Shown: positions 35,133-45,289 of the stretch, piece by piece
How positions within the stretch are numbered: the stretch's first letter is position 1
How the letters are laid out: each line of letters opens with the position of its first letter
NCBI RefSeq assembly: GCF_000969885.1
Contig: NZ_CP009501.1
Span: 1,178,001-1,242,000 of the forward strand
Direction: 5' to 3'
DNA from: Methanosarcina thermophila TM-1
Lineage (GTDB): Archaea; Halobacteriota; Methanosarcinia; Methanosarcinales; Methanosarcinaceae
Length of the DNA stretch: 64,000 nucleotides
The notes under the pieces: generated by a model
The model's database searches: none
Told to the model about the DNA's origin: nothing
Seen by the model: only the letters and a program-made list of their open reading frames with translations
Position numbers and translations under genes: made by a program

Positions 35133-37721
35133 TTGAAAATAAAAGCAAAATTTCAGGATGCTGTCAATGTCCATAATTATGGTGGACTTTTCACAACGGA
35201 TAAAAAGGAAGAGGAAATATGCCCGTATAGGATAAAGCAGACAAAAATTCGGAAAATCATTACTATAAATTGCAGAGAATGTAAAGCGGAATCTTCGCTC
35301 AATGATATACATTGCAGAAAAAATATTTTTAGAATTTTACAAAAAGAGGTTAAGGCTGACTGCCTGGTACTCTCAAGACTTTATGAGCGAGACTACGAAG
35401 GGCAAGCCCTGTCAACACTTTATACTCTCGCAAGTTTTGAAGAGACAATTAAAGCGTACAAAAGTGCAGAGAAAGTTCTGGGAAGCTGTACTTTGCCTGA
35501 AAGGAAAAACTGTGAGCTGGAAAGGAAAAAAATAATTGCCTCTTTTGCTGAAACCGTGGAAACCGATCCTCTAAAAGCCAAGTTGAAAATAAAAAATTTT
35601 ATTCAGGGCAAAAAACTGAAAAGAAATTCAGATAAGATTTCAGAAAGAGGATTTAAGGCTTTATCTGCTTGTGAACCTTGTTTTGAACATTTCTATCATA
35701 TGCTTAACGAAATTGATGAAAAATTATCCTGTTTTCCTGAAATTCCTGTGATTAAAAAATCCAAAACTCGAAATTCTCCAGCCACGTCGGTAGACAATTC
35801 TGGTAAAGAAACTGAAAAGACCATGAGAAAGACAGCAGGAAGCCTGATAAAAGATAAATCAGGAGAAGTTACCCTGGCAGAAATATTCAAGTATCTTCCG
35901 TTTCTTGCGCCTGCTAGACGAGGAGAAAAGCATAAGAAAAGTAAAAGTTTCACAGATGAAATTTTCGACTACGAATGTGGGATTAAGCCGCATGTAAGGC
36001 CGCCTTTTTCCAGTTCAAGAGTTTATGCGGAGGCGCCTGAGAATACCGAATTTCTCGAGTGCTACGATATAAACGGCAGGGAAGGGAGGAAGCTTGAAGT
36101 TTCAATTTACCAGTACACCGACAGACCGGAAAAACTTTACATGATCCGACCTCCTGAGTACAATCTCAGGGAGGAAGAACTCAGACTGCTTGAGAAAATC
36201 CGGATGCGGATGATCCAGCACAGACCAAAAGATATTGCTTTTACAGATCCTGTGGTTGCAAGGGAATACTTCAGGCGCATGGCGAAAACGCTTCTGGAAG
36301 AAGAATTGCTCACCAGCGAGGAAGCTTGCAATCCTGAAGAACTTGAAAGCTATGCCGACCTTCTTGCGAGATATACGAACGGGCTCGGGATAGTTGAAGA
36401 CTTGCTCTCTGATTCAAGAATTACGGACATTTATATCAATGCCCCTGCCGATAAAAATCCTGTCCATGTTGTGCTGGATGGAGAGGAATGCATAAGTAAT
36501 GTTTTTCTCTCGCAGGAGGATCTTGATGCCCTAGTATCCAGGTTCAGGATCATTAGCGGCAGACCGTTTGGAGAGGCGGTTCCTGTGCTTGAACTTAATC
36601 TTGAGGCTTTCGGGGTAAGAGTTTCAGTAATTGGAGACCCTCTCAGTGCAAGCGGGCTTGCTTATGCCTTCCGAAAGCATTCCCTCTCTCCCTGGACCCT
36701 GCCTAAACTGATCAATACAGGTTCAATTTCTCCTTATGCAGCTGGATTTTTAAGTTTCCTCATGGACGGGCAGGCTTCAGTCCTGGTCGCAGGAGAAGTC
36801 GGAGCCGGAAAAACTTCCCTGCTGTCAGCCATGCTGCTTGAGATTCCGCAGAAATACAGGATTCTGACAATTGAAGACACACACGAACTCCCTATAGAAA
36901 AACTCCAGAGTCTGGGCTGGAAGGTTCAAGGCATGAGTTCACAGTCCTCTGTCCTGAAATCAGGAGCTGAGATGAGCCCTGAGACCGCGTTACGTGCAGC
37001 TCTGCGTCTTGGGAATTCCGCCCTTGTTCTGGGAGAAATCCGAGGGTCAGAAGTTAAAGTGCTTTACGAAGCCATGCAGGTAGGAAAAGCTGGAAATTCA
37101 GTTATAGGGACTATCCACGGCTCATCCATGGAAAACGTGTATGAGAGAATAGTCCACACCCTGGGGGTTCCCCCGGCTTCTTTCAAAGCTACGGACGCCG
37201 TAATTATTTGCTCAACCATAAGGCTTGAAGGGAGCATGAAAAAACTAAAGCGGGTGAGCCGAATCGCAGAAGTTACAGGCGCTGTAATTGAAAATCCGGA
37301 GCCATCGGATATCTTTACAGACATAATGGTTTACGATGCCACTCAGGACTGCCTGCTTGCAGGAAAAGCCCTGGAGCAGGGGCAGTCCGAACTTATAGAA
37401 AAAATTGCCAGAAGGTGGGGAATTTCCATAGATAGGGCTTTGAAGGATATAGAGCTTCGGACAAAAATAAAAGAAAAAATTGCGGCTGAAGGGATGAAGA
37501 AGCCTTTTCTGCTGGAAGCTGAAGCTGTCAGTCAGGCAAACAATATATTCTGGCTGCTTGCAGAGTCCATGAAGAAGAGCACAATATACGGAAACGGATA
37601 TGCAAATGAGCCTGCAAACGATTGGGAAACCGGCACTGGGAATGATCTGGAAGCCCTTTACAGGCAGTGGGAAGCCTGGTTTGAGAAATTCGCTGGGAAA
37701 GATCTGGATACAGGAAAATAA
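35133..37721 (+). CDS. Type II/IV secretion system ATPase (archaeal GspE/TadA family)
   Basis: This 862-aa hexameric ATPase would drive assembly of archaeal pili or export of pilin-like proteins. Residues about 1-310 are a variable region with a Cys cluster (INCRECKAESSLNDIHC). The core has an N-domain (about 385-500), Walker A in VLVAGEVGAGKTSLL (about 549), the acidic box TIEDTHELPIEKLQSLGW, Walker B in SALVLGEIRGSE and the His box IGTIHGSSMENVYERI. The start is TTG 35133, after GGGGACT; no upstream ATG is in frame. It overlaps no gene and is 17 bases before its membrane partner. No pilin or prepilin peptidase gene is in the window. Confidence 0.92.
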   Translation: MKIKAKFQDAVNVHNYGGLFTTDKKEEEICPYRIKQTKIRKIITINCRECKAESSLNDIHCRKNIFRILQKEVKADCLVLSRLYERDYEGQALSTLYTLASFEETIKAYKSAEKVLGSCTLPERKNCELERKKIIASFAETVETDPLKAKLKIKNFIQGKKLKRNSDKISERGFKALSACEPCFEHFYHMLNEIDEKLSCFPEIPVIKKSKTRNSPATSVDNSGKETEKTMRKTAGSLIKDKSGEVTLAEIFKYLPFLAPARRGEKHKKSKSFTDEIFDYECGIKPHVRPPFSSSRVYAEAPENTEFLECYDINGREGRKLEVSIYQYTDRPEKLYMIRPPEYNLREEELRLLEKIRMRMIQHRPKDIAFTDPVVAREYFRRMAKTLLEEELLTSEEACNPEELESYADLLARYTNGLGIVEDLLSDSRITDIYINAPADKNPVHVVLDGEECISNVFLSQEDLDALVSRFRIISGRPFGEAVPVLELNLEAFGVRVSVIGDPLSASGLAYAFRKHSLSPWTLPKLINTGSISPYAAGFLSFLMDGQASVLVAGEVGAGKTSLLSAMLLEIPQKYRILTIEDTHELPIEKLQSLGWKVQGMSSQSSVLKSGAEMSPETALRAALRLGNSALVLGEIRGSEVKVLYEAMQVGKAGNSVIGTIHGSSMENVYERIVHTLGVPPASFKATDAVIICSTIRLEGSMKKLKRVSRIAEVTGAVIENPEPSDIFTDIMVYDATQDCLLAGKALEQGQSELIEKIARRWGISIDRALKDIELRTKIKEKIAAEGMKKPFLLEAEAVSQANNIFWLLAESMKKSTIYGNGYANEPANDWETGTGNDLEALYRQWEAWFEKFAGKDLDTGK

Positions 37722-37738
37722 ATATCCGAGGGAGAAAC

Positions 37739-39679
37739 ATGACCGAAGAAGGCAACTGGTATGTGCGAGCCTGCAAAAGCACAACAAAGCAATGGATCTG
37801 GGCTGTTCCTGACCCCGTTGCCTTCCACAGGCAATGTGAAAGAAGCGTCAGCCAGGAGTACAGAGATGCCCTTCGGTTTACTGGTTTTGACCTTGAAGCT
37901 TTTGAGACTGTGCTCTTTTCCTATGTAGGAACCTTTTCAATCCTTATCCTGCTCCTTGGAATAGATCTTTTCCTGCTCCTGTCAAGAAATTTTGATGCCA
38001 GAACACTTTATATAATGGGGATACTAACCCTTGTGATTCCCCTGATTGTACTCTGTTACCTTAGCGAATACGTGAAGATAAAGGCAGGGTTTATGAAAAT
38101 ATCCTCGCTCGGAGACATTCCTGAAATCCTGAGCTATATAGTTATGTCAATGAAACTCGTTCCCAACCTGGAACATGCCGTACTTTTTGCAGCCAGGAAT
38201 TCCGAAAGACCGCTTGCAAAAGACCTGAAAAAACTTGCCTGGGACCTGAACCTCAGGATTTACAGCAGTATGGACGATGCTCTTCTTTCTTTTGCCGACC
38301 TGTGGGGAAGGAACAGCGAATATTTCAAGCGTTCTCTTCATCTCATTAAAAGCTCAACAGCCGAGCCTGACGAAGCACAGAGAATTATAACCCTGAATCG
38401 CGCCCTGGATATAAGCCTCGAAGGCACAGAAAGCCTCATGGATATTTTTGCAGCAAAACTCAAGACCCCGAGTTATATTCTTTACTCGATCTTCATTCTG
38501 ATCCCGCTTGCCCTGGTAGCTCTCCTGCCTGCGGTTACAGTCGTTGGAATGAAACCTGAATTGATAGACCTTGTCTTCCTCTATGACCTGATTTTTCCGG
38601 CGCTTGCAGCCCTTTACTCCGAATACATTCTAATGCAAAGACCTGTTGCATTTATTCCCAGGCAAATTCCGGATTCTCACCCTGAGCTTGCAAATATAAA
38701 GCAGAAAAAACGCTTTGCCTTAATGCTTTCAATCCTGGTACTCTTCCTTATAGCTCCTCTTGGATATATTCTGCTTAGATTCGGAAATCCGGGTGAAATT
38801 ATCGCAACCGCACCCCTTGAAGGGTATTTTTCACCCACCCTCCCGCTCATTATAGGCGGAACGGTAGCATTTTCGGTTTACCTGTACTTCTCGGCTGTCC
38901 CTTACAAGAAAATAAGAGACAGGATAAAAGTGATGGAACAGGAATTTGCAGATTCCCTTTTCGTGCTCGGGCGCAGGATTTCTGAAGGTAAAGCCCCAGA
39001 AGAAGCTTTTGCCCACACTGCGCGGACTATGGATGGTTCAAAAATTGGGGAAGCCTTCGAGGAAATCTCAATGAACCTGCTCAGCATGAGGACGAATCTC
39101 AAAGCTGCGATTTTTGATCCGGATTTCGGAGCTTTCAGGCACATATATTCGGAAAGAATCAGGAATACAATGCTTCTTTTTACGGAAAGCGTCCATAAAA
39201 ACCATGAAGCGGCAGGTGCTTCGATTATAAAGCTCGCAGACCATTTGAAAGAGCTTGGTGAAGTGGAGGAACGAATCCGGCGCTCACTTTATGACGTCAC
39301 CTCAACCATGCGCTCAACCGCTGTGATATTTGCACCTCTTATTGCAGGGATTACCCTTGCCCTTTCCGAGGTTATTACAAAAATCCTCAACCAGATAGCT
39401 GAAAGAGTAAACCGAATCCCTGCTGACCTATCCGGTATGCCTGTCGAAATCGGTCAGGCAGCTTTTTCCCAGTCCATTTCCCCGGATCATTTCCTGCTCG
39501 CAATAGGGGTTTATGTTGTCCTGATCAGCGCCATCCTTACCCGTTTTGCAGGCTCGATAGAATACGGAGGCGACCGAGCTCAGTTGAAATATGATCTTGC
39601 CTGCATGCTTCCGGTTTCGATTGCAATATTTGCAGTCTCTACAGCGACTTCAAGAATTATCTTCAGGGGGCTTGTATGA
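37739..39679 (+). CDS. Type II secretion system F family membrane protein (archaeal TadC/FlaJ-like)
   Basis: This 646-aa protein is the membrane platform for the ATPase encoded 17 bases upstream. It has about nine hydrophobic segments in two similar halves. Each half carries a T2SF cytoplasmic helical bundle (LGDIPEILSYIVMSMKLVPNLEHAV near residue 122 and EQEFADSLFVLGRRISEGKAPEEAF near 400). The double T2SF arrangement is typical of archaeal secretion platforms. A ribosome binding site GAGGGAGAA precedes ATG 37739. The region SIFILIPLALVALLPA also appears as a stray fragment near 35.0 kb. Confidence 0.92.
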   Translation: MTEEGNWYVRACKSTTKQWIWAVPDPVAFHRQCERSVSQEYRDALRFTGFDLEAFETVLFSYVGTFSILILLLGIDLFLLLSRNFDARTLYIMGILTLVIPLIVLCYLSEYVKIKAGFMKISSLGDIPEILSYIVMSMKLVPNLEHAVLFAARNSERPLAKDLKKLAWDLNLRIYSSMDDALLSFADLWGRNSEYFKRSLHLIKSSTAEPDEAQRIITLNRALDISLEGTESLMDIFAAKLKTPSYILYSIFILIPLALVALLPAVTVVGMKPELIDLVFLYDLIFPALAALYSEYILMQRPVAFIPRQIPDSHPELANIKQKKRFALMLSILVLFLIAPLGYILLRFGNPGEIIATAPLEGYFSPTLPLIIGGTVAFSVYLYFSAVPYKKIRDRIKVMEQEFADSLFVLGRRISEGKAPEEAFAHTARTMDGSKIGEAFEEISMNLLSMRTNLKAAIFDPDFGAFRHIYSERIRNTMLLFTESVHKNHEAAGASIIKLADHLKELGEVEERIRRSLYDVTSTMRSTAVIFAPLIAGITLALSEVITKILNQIAERVNRIPADLSGMPVEIGQAAFSQSISPDHFLLAIGVYVVLISAILTRFAGSIEYGGDRAQLKYDLACMLPVSIAIFAVSTATSRIIFRGLV

Positions 39680-39781
39680 GATTAGTAAAAAGGGATAAAA
39701 ATATAGAAAAAAAGTGGGATGAGAAAGTGAGAGGCTAGCCTTCTCATCCGGTATTTCCACATTGAATTCGGTAATTACTTT

Positions 39782-42094
39782 TTATTTCCGTATGTAAAGG
39801 TAAAGGAATAACCCGAGGATACAGAAAATTCCCAGTCCCGCTGCAAATCCGGGTGTACTCGGGATTCCTTTTTGTTCAGTTTTCAAATCATTATTTAGAT
39901 TTTTATTAGTATTTTCATTGTCCATGTTAAGCTGTGTTTCTGCCACAACTTCCTCAGAAGCCCCTTTTGCATTGCCGGTTATTGCAAAAGAAGAAGCATC
40001 AGAAGCTTTTGCTGTGAAATACAGGAACTTATCATCTTCTCCTGATGGTTCTACTGGAAGTTGCTCCCATTTTTTCTCGACATATCCCCTAAGGGTAATG
40101 GAATCCGGATCAATTTTTTTATCCTGTACCCAGGCTTTTTCGACTTTGAAGCAGACAGTCTGGTTTTCTATATTCTTTGAGGTGGCTACTCCGCCACTCC
40201 CAATCCATATATTAAAGGATTTGTACAGTTCTCCTGACGGCAATTCAGAGACGAGGGCTGATTTCCCTTTGAGTTGTTCAGCAATAGTTGTAGTTTTTCC
40301 CAGAGTTTTTTTCACATCAAAACTCACATACATAACACAGGTTGCGTTCTTTGCAAATTCAAACTTTACAGGTTTCCCGCTTTTAATGTAAGCCTGAGAA
40401 AGTTCTTTTACTTCAACATTTTTTGCAGGTTCAGGGGAACCGCCCCCACCGCCACCGCCGCCACGGCTGCTGCCTCCACTCTTTTTGCTTTCTCCACTAT
40501 TCCCATAACTGTTTGAGTTGCTATCACTGTTTGAGTTGCTATCACTGCTGGAACTGCCTTCCAGTACAGTTATTGTAGTACCCTTTGAGGAAACTCCGTT
40601 TGCATTGTATATTGTCAGGTTTACAAGGTATGTTCCCGGGGCTGTATACACATAAACGGGATTGAGTTCACTGGAGTCAGGTATTCCGTCGTTATTGAAG
40701 TCCCACACCCTTGAAACTGCATTCTGGGAGAGATCATAAAACTGCACTGTCAGGGGAGCATAACCCTTTGTAACATTGCTACTGTAATTTGCAATTGGAA
40801 TTCCAAAGTCTGGAATGACTGAATCTGTGACCCTTATATAACCCCGTTTTTCTATAGAAACGTTGCCAGTCTCACCAATTACTTTTAGAGTAATATCATA
40901 TGTGCCGGGATTAGTAAATGTGTGCGTGACATCCATAGCACGTTCTGAACTAGTTCCGTCCCCAAAATCCCAGAGCCATGAAGCAGACTCAATATCAATT
41001 CCAGTTGCAGTAAATAAAACATCTAAAGGTGCTGCACCGAATGTTACGTTTGCAGTAAAAGTTGCTTTAGGTATTTCAAATTCATTTGTAAGGTCACACA
41101 AATAGATGTCTGTACTGCTGGTACCAGAACCGAAGGTAGAGTCAAATCCCCAAACAACTATATCACCATACACATCTGGTGTTGTTCGAGTTCCCTCTGG
41201 ATAAATACAAATCGGAGTGCTTTTTGCAGAAGGAATGTCATAAACATATACACCCGCATAACCAAACTGGTCATTACCGGATTTTGAATATACGATTTTG
41301 TCACCATGGATATTGGGGTGAGTGCCAGTGTCAGCTCCAGCATCAGCATAATCAGATCCGTATAAAGTATTACCTGTATGGTCACTGGTAACATCTATAG
41401 TCTTTTTAGTATCAAGGTCATACATCTGGATGTATCCATCTCTGTTAAAGAAGTCTGACCATATCACTTTATTACCATATATATGCGGACTGAATACCTG
41501 ATCAGAATAGTGTATATTTATGGTCTCCTTAGTATTAACATCATAAACAACAATGTTTCGCCCATAGTCACCATCATAACCATACGCTATCTTGGTCTCG
41601 TATATATCAGGACTATTGCCCTCCGCAATTTTAGTCAGTGTAGAAGTTGACATATCCCACATGTATACATTATAATTGTAGCTTGTCTCGTTGTAATCCG
41701 CACTCCACACGATTCTGTCGCCGTAAATAGCAGGTTTGCTGTATTGGTCTACATTCTGAGTTATGTAATCTTTTGTAGCTGTAGGAATATCGTACATCGC
41801 AAGCTTTGGTGTCCCGCTACTCATATCATGCCACACTATTTTATTTCCATAGATAGCTGGATGAGATGCTGCAGAAGAGTCAACTGCAGTGTCTGTTCTG
41901 GCGGTCAGGTCATAAACATGAATAACACCGTTGTCTGTCCATACCACTTTGTTCCCATGAACGGCAGGATCAGTCCCATTGCCAATTTTTATTATCTGCG
42001 CCGCTGACGCTACGGTTGGAAATAAAATAGAAAACAGAAAAAAGAAAATTGTTAAAGTTAGAGCTCCCGAATATAGTTTCCCCTTAACTTTCAC
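39782..42094 (-). CDS. Cell-surface beta-propeller/PKD protein with PGF-CTERM anchor
   Basis: This 770-aa secreted protein has a signal peptide (about 1-31), a beta-propeller made of repeats such as AIYGNKIVWHDMSSGTP and VVWTDNG (about 35-345), two PKD domains (about 347-430, WLWDFGDGTSSERAMDVTHTF; and about 440-510, SRVWDFNNDGIPDSSELNP), a Ser/Asn- and Gly-rich linker, a PGF-pre-PGF-type domain (about 560-725) and a C-terminal STPGFAAGLGIFCILGLFL tail. PGF-CTERM tails are processed by archaeosortase, so it is anchored in the S-layer region. GTG 42094 is the likely start, after CGGGGGTAAATAA. A 22-bp palindrome with a TATA centre lies upstream. Confidence 0.88.
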   Translation of the reverse strand: MKVKGKLYSGALTLTIFFFLFSILFPTVASAAQIIKIGNGTDPAVHGNKVVWTDNGVIHVYDLTARTDTAVDSSAASHPAIYGNKIVWHDMSSGTPKLAMYDIPTATKDYITQNVDQYSKPAIYGDRIVWSADYNETSYNYNVYMWDMSTSTLTKIAEGNSPDIYETKIAYGYDGDYGRNIVVYDVNTKETINIHYSDQVFSPHIYGNKVIWSDFFNRDGYIQMYDLDTKKTIDVTSDHTGNTLYGSDYADAGADTGTHPNIHGDKIVYSKSGNDQFGYAGVYVYDIPSAKSTPICIYPEGTRTTPDVYGDIVVWGFDSTFGSGTSSTDIYLCDLTNEFEIPKATFTANVTFGAAPLDVLFTATGIDIESASWLWDFGDGTSSERAMDVTHTFTNPGTYDITLKVIGETGNVSIEKRGYIRVTDSVIPDFGIPIANYSSNVTKGYAPLTVQFYDLSQNAVSRVWDFNNDGIPDSSELNPVYVYTAPGTYLVNLTIYNANGVSSKGTTITVLEGSSSSDSNSNSDSNSNSYGNSGESKKSGGSSRGGGGGGGGSPEPAKNVEVKELSQAYIKSGKPVKFEFAKNATCVMYVSFDVKKTLGKTTTIAEQLKGKSALVSELPSGELYKSFNIWIGSGGVATSKNIENQTVCFKVEKAWVQDKKIDPDSITLRGYVEKKWEQLPVEPSGEDDKFLYFTAKASDASSFAITGNAKGASEEVVAETQLNMDNENTNKNLNNDLKTEQKGIPSTPGFAAGLGIFCILGLFLYLYIRK

Positions 42095-42148
42095 TTATTT
42101 ACCCCCGATAACGACATCTTCCAAATTGAGTTGCAGTTCATATAACCT

Positions 42149-42170
42149 GTATGATTTTATAAAATCATAC
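42149..42170 (-). promoter_or_regulatory. Perfect 22-bp palindrome with TATA centre
   Basis: The sequence GTATGATTTTA joined to its exact reverse complement makes a 22-bp perfect palindrome whose centre is TTTTATAAAA. It lies 55-76 bases before the start of the surface protein gene, so it probably holds the TATA box; a regulator binding here could block TBP. Confidence 0.55.
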
Positions 42171-42523
42171 ATAATTTTACGTAATTTGTACATCTTCACA
42201 CGCTAGCTATTATATTAACATAAATTAAGCAAATAATATAATAATCGTGTGAATTTATATTAAATTTCGAGTTAATTGGAAAATATCAAACAAGTTATAA
42301 TGAATACATATTATATTATTATACAAGTAAAATATCTTCTAATCTTTGCTACTTGTTAAATTTTAGGAGCCGTGACTTTTAAATAAAAATCTGTTATATC
42401 CAATCATGATAATTATAAATGTAAGTTAAGTAAATGGCAGCCTGAAGTTACATAAAAATTATAAAAAAGGGAAAATGACTAAAAAATAATTTTTATCACT
42501 TTAAGGCATAACTTTAACATAAT
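42171..42523. other. AT-rich intergenic stretch
   Basis: I see no gene, hairpin with T-run or clear repeat here. It is very AT-rich, and the degraded PKD fragment follows it. Confidence 0.35.
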
Positions 42524-42724
42524 TTAGCTTTTTACCTTAACACTGCCTGCAATATTATTTATTATTAAAACGATATTATAAAAACCAGGGTCAGTAAACC
42601 TATGGGCTGCATTCATGGGATGTTTTGAGCTTATACCATCCCCGAAATTCTAGAGCCAGGAAGTAGGTGCAAAACCAGTACTTGTACCAGTGAATAAGAC
42701 AACAAAAGATGTTGTGCCAGAAGT
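42524..42724 (-). pseudogene. Decayed PKD domain remnant
   Basis: On the minus strand the frame encodes VVLFTGTSTGFAPTSWL, then TAG (42650-42652), then NFGDGISSKHP and AAHRFTDPGFYNIVLII, ending at a TAA at 42524-42526. It aligns with the first PKD domain of the 770-aa surface protein. The TAG replaces the conserved Trp of WLWDFGDG. No start codon or signal precedes it; it is probably the lost C-terminal part of the shortened paralogue at 42985. Confidence 0.7.
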
Positions 42725-42984
42725 CTCACTCAGGATAAAATATATACACCTGGCAGAATGAGTGAATGTGTACACATTACTGCATAGCGTAAGTTCAAAT
42801 CACTGCTCCGGTGGTTCAAACACTCAGTAGCAGTCGATCTGAAGATTAAAGAATATTCTGATTTTTTTTGCTAGAATATAAAGATATTCTACTTTTTTAC
42901 CCTTGCCAATTCAAAAATATAGATGTTTTCCAGTAAAATATTGTGGTGGATTTTCACCACTCACCTTAGTATGAGATTTTAAGG

Positions 42985-43986
42985 TTACTCTGAAAAGTTG
43001 TATGAAAGATTGCATAAATAGATATCATTATTTTCTGCACCATCAACGTAATTCTTGTCCATCCCCCATACAATAATGTTATTGTGTACTTCTGGTGTTG
43101 TATAAACGTCATTAGAGTAGCCATATATCAGCGTGCTTTGTCCTTCAGTTATATTATATAAATATACTCCGGGTTTGCCTTCGTAATCATCAACACATTT
43201 GTTATATACAATTTTGTCATCCTGTATGGCAATGTGTGTCCCTGTACTGGCGCCGTATTCATTCCCATTTGGATCGGTGCCAAGTGGATGTGTGACTTCT
43301 GTGGTTCCTTTTGTTAACATATCGTACATCACGATATATCCCTGATGGTTATACACATCAGACCAGATGATTTTAGAACCCCATATACGAGGAATATTTG
43401 GATAGCCATATGAACTTACAGTTACTTTTTCCTTCGTATTGATGTCATACATTCTGATAATCATATCTGCTTCTGGATCTTCGGTATATGAATAATACAC
43501 CACTTTTGTGTCATATATGTCGGGGTCACTGCCGCTTCCGATAACAGTCTGCGTGGACGTAGACATATCCATCAGATACACGCTGTCATTTGCACTCCAG
43601 ACTATTTTGTCGCCGTAAATAGCAGGCTTGCTATATTGGTCTACATTCTGCGTTATGTAAGTTTTTGTAGCTGTAGGAATATCGTACACCGCAAGCTTTG
43701 GTGTTCCGCTACTCATATCATGCCAGACTACTTTGTTTTCGTAAATATCTGGACTGGATGCTCCAGAAGAGCTAATTACAGTGTCTGTTCCGTCGATCAG
43801 ATTGTATAGATGAATAACAACCCCATCTGTCCATACTACCTCATTACCATAGACAGCAGGATCGTATCCTGTGCCAATTTTTGTAACTTGAGCCGCTGAA
43901 GCTGAAGTTAAGGTTAAAAACAAAAAAACAAAAACCAGGAATGCCGAAGCTAAAGCTGTTGAACACAGCTTCCCCATATCTTTCAT
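42985..43986 (-). CDS. Truncated secreted beta-propeller protein (paralogue)
   Basis: This 333-aa protein has a signal peptide (about 1-32) and a beta-propeller (for example YENKVVWHDMSSGTPKLAVYD and AIYGDKIVWSAND) homologous to the first 340 residues of the 770-aa surface protein. It ends at CNLSYNFSE, where the larger protein continues into PKD domains, so the anchor and PKD parts are missing. A PKD remnant lies about 260 bases downstream. It may be secreted without an anchor or be inactive. ATG 43986 follows a GGGGGT ribosome binding site. Confidence 0.75.
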   Translation of the reverse strand: MKDMGKLCSTALASAFLVFVFLFLTLTSASAAQVTKIGTGYDPAVYGNEVVWTDGVVIHLYNLIDGTDTVISSSGASSPDIYENKVVWHDMSSGTPKLAVYDIPTATKTYITQNVDQYSKPAIYGDKIVWSANDSVYLMDMSTSTQTVIGSGSDPDIYDTKVVYYSYTEDPEADMIIRMYDINTKEKVTVSSYGYPNIPRIWGSKIIWSDVYNHQGYIVMYDMLTKGTTEVTHPLGTDPNGNEYGASTGTHIAIQDDKIVYNKCVDDYEGKPGVYLYNITEGQSTLIYGYSNDVYTTPEVHNNIIVWGMDKNYVDGAENNDIYLCNLSYNFSE

Positions 43987-44359
43987 TTATTTACCCCCAA
44001 GTAGCTTTATTTTTCAAAGTTAATGTATACCCATAGACGGATATTTTTTAGGTTTGTAGTTATATCTGGATCATATATTAAAAAAGCCACGGTAATATAA
44101 AAAATCTGATATTTCAAAATCGGAAACGGCAGATAATAGCATAATTATAAGTCTGCCCTAAGATATCCTCCGAATATACAGAATCATATATTTATGAATA
44201 GGTTTGAGAACTGTTCCTACGCTTACGTTTTTCAGCGATTATCCTAACAGAACCTAAAATATGTTGTCATTTTTGCCATAAAAGATAGCAGAAATAAAGC
44301 GCGGATGAGATATTTTAATGTAAGGTAAAATAAGAAGATTGAAGCCATGAACTCAAAAA
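43987..44359. other. Intergenic region between surface-protein genes
   Basis: It should contain the minus-strand promoter of the propeller gene (AT-rich TTTTTAATATATG at about 44075-44090). Nothing else is evident; the phrase ATATATTTATGA near 44190 is echoed at about 45020. Confidence 0.35.
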
Positions 44360-44999
44360 TTATTTTCTCTTTGACACAAAAGACGTCCCAATAACGATTA
44401 TTAAAGCAACCACGCCTATGACAAAAATAATCGTTCCAATGCGAAAAATTACATTGTATCTCATCAGATTATATTCGATATAATCAGGAGGCATTTCATC
44501 TACAAAAGATATCTCTCTACTATCATGTAAGAAAGTTATGTCTCTACTCGCTACATATAACTTATTTCCATCCGGAGTGACTGCAACTCCAGAAGGATTG
44601 CCTTCTATGTTCATTATGGCTATAACAGTATCAGTAGCTGTATCAATTACAGAGACTGTGCCATCATTTTTTCATAGAGCCTACCACCAATTTTTTCGTC
44701 GATGTTGCCCTCATTAGCCACATATACCTTTTTACCATCCGGACTGAATGCAACTCCCCATGGATTAATTTCTATTTCCACCGTATCTATAACTTTATTT
44801 GTTGCAGTGTCAATTACAAAGACGGTGCCACTCCGAAAGGTTAGACTTGTACATCTACATTTTGCGTCGCATCTGCAATATCTGCATCTTGCGTCGCATC
44901 TGCAATACCCATCAGCATTAAGAGTGCCAGTAATATAACTCCTAACGCTTTTATGAGGATGTGTTCTCTAAATATTTTATTAGATGTTATATCTTTCAT
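44360..44999 (-). pseudogene. YVTN beta-propeller surface protein pseudogene
   Basis: Reading frames on the minus strand add up to a membrane-anchored surface protein: signal region (KALGVILLALLMLMGIADA), then YVTN-type repeats (GTVFVIDTATNKVIDTVE, PWGVAFSPDGKKVYVANEG, GTVSVIDTATDTVIAI, PSGVAVTPDGNKLYVAS) and a C-terminal helix (FVIGVVALIIVIGTSF). The frame is broken twice, near 44849 (after a TAA-bearing stretch) and near 44671 (A-rich run). A 27-bp tandem duplication in the signal region codes for ADATQ twice. I see no intact frame across it. Confidence 0.7.
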
Positions 45000-45289
45000 C
45001 TTAAAATTCTAGATAGATTCGTATATTTATGAGTTTATCCATGGTCGATTTGATTCTCAAATCAGTAAAGTTACAGAATTTTTTTCCGTAATCAGAAGCT
45101 CATTGATTATCCCAACTCAAGATTCAGAGAAGTAGTTTAGAGTTATGGAATAGGCTCATAGAGCATGATATGAGAAGAAAGTATAATACCTTAGAAATAT
45201 AGTTTCTGAGCTATAATTAATAAAATTGAGCACTATCCACAGGGTATTCTTGTGCAAACTTGGAAAAGAGTGGAAAAAGAAATTACACA

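Noticed and set aside
42650-42652. TAG in the PKD remnant as pyrrolysine
   Set aside because: The remnant has no start, no signal peptide and is separated from the upstream gene; the TAG is more simply a decay mutation of TGG.
44702-44938. Plus-strand open frame across the YVTN region
   Set aside because: It is the antisense of YVTN repeats coded on the minus strand.
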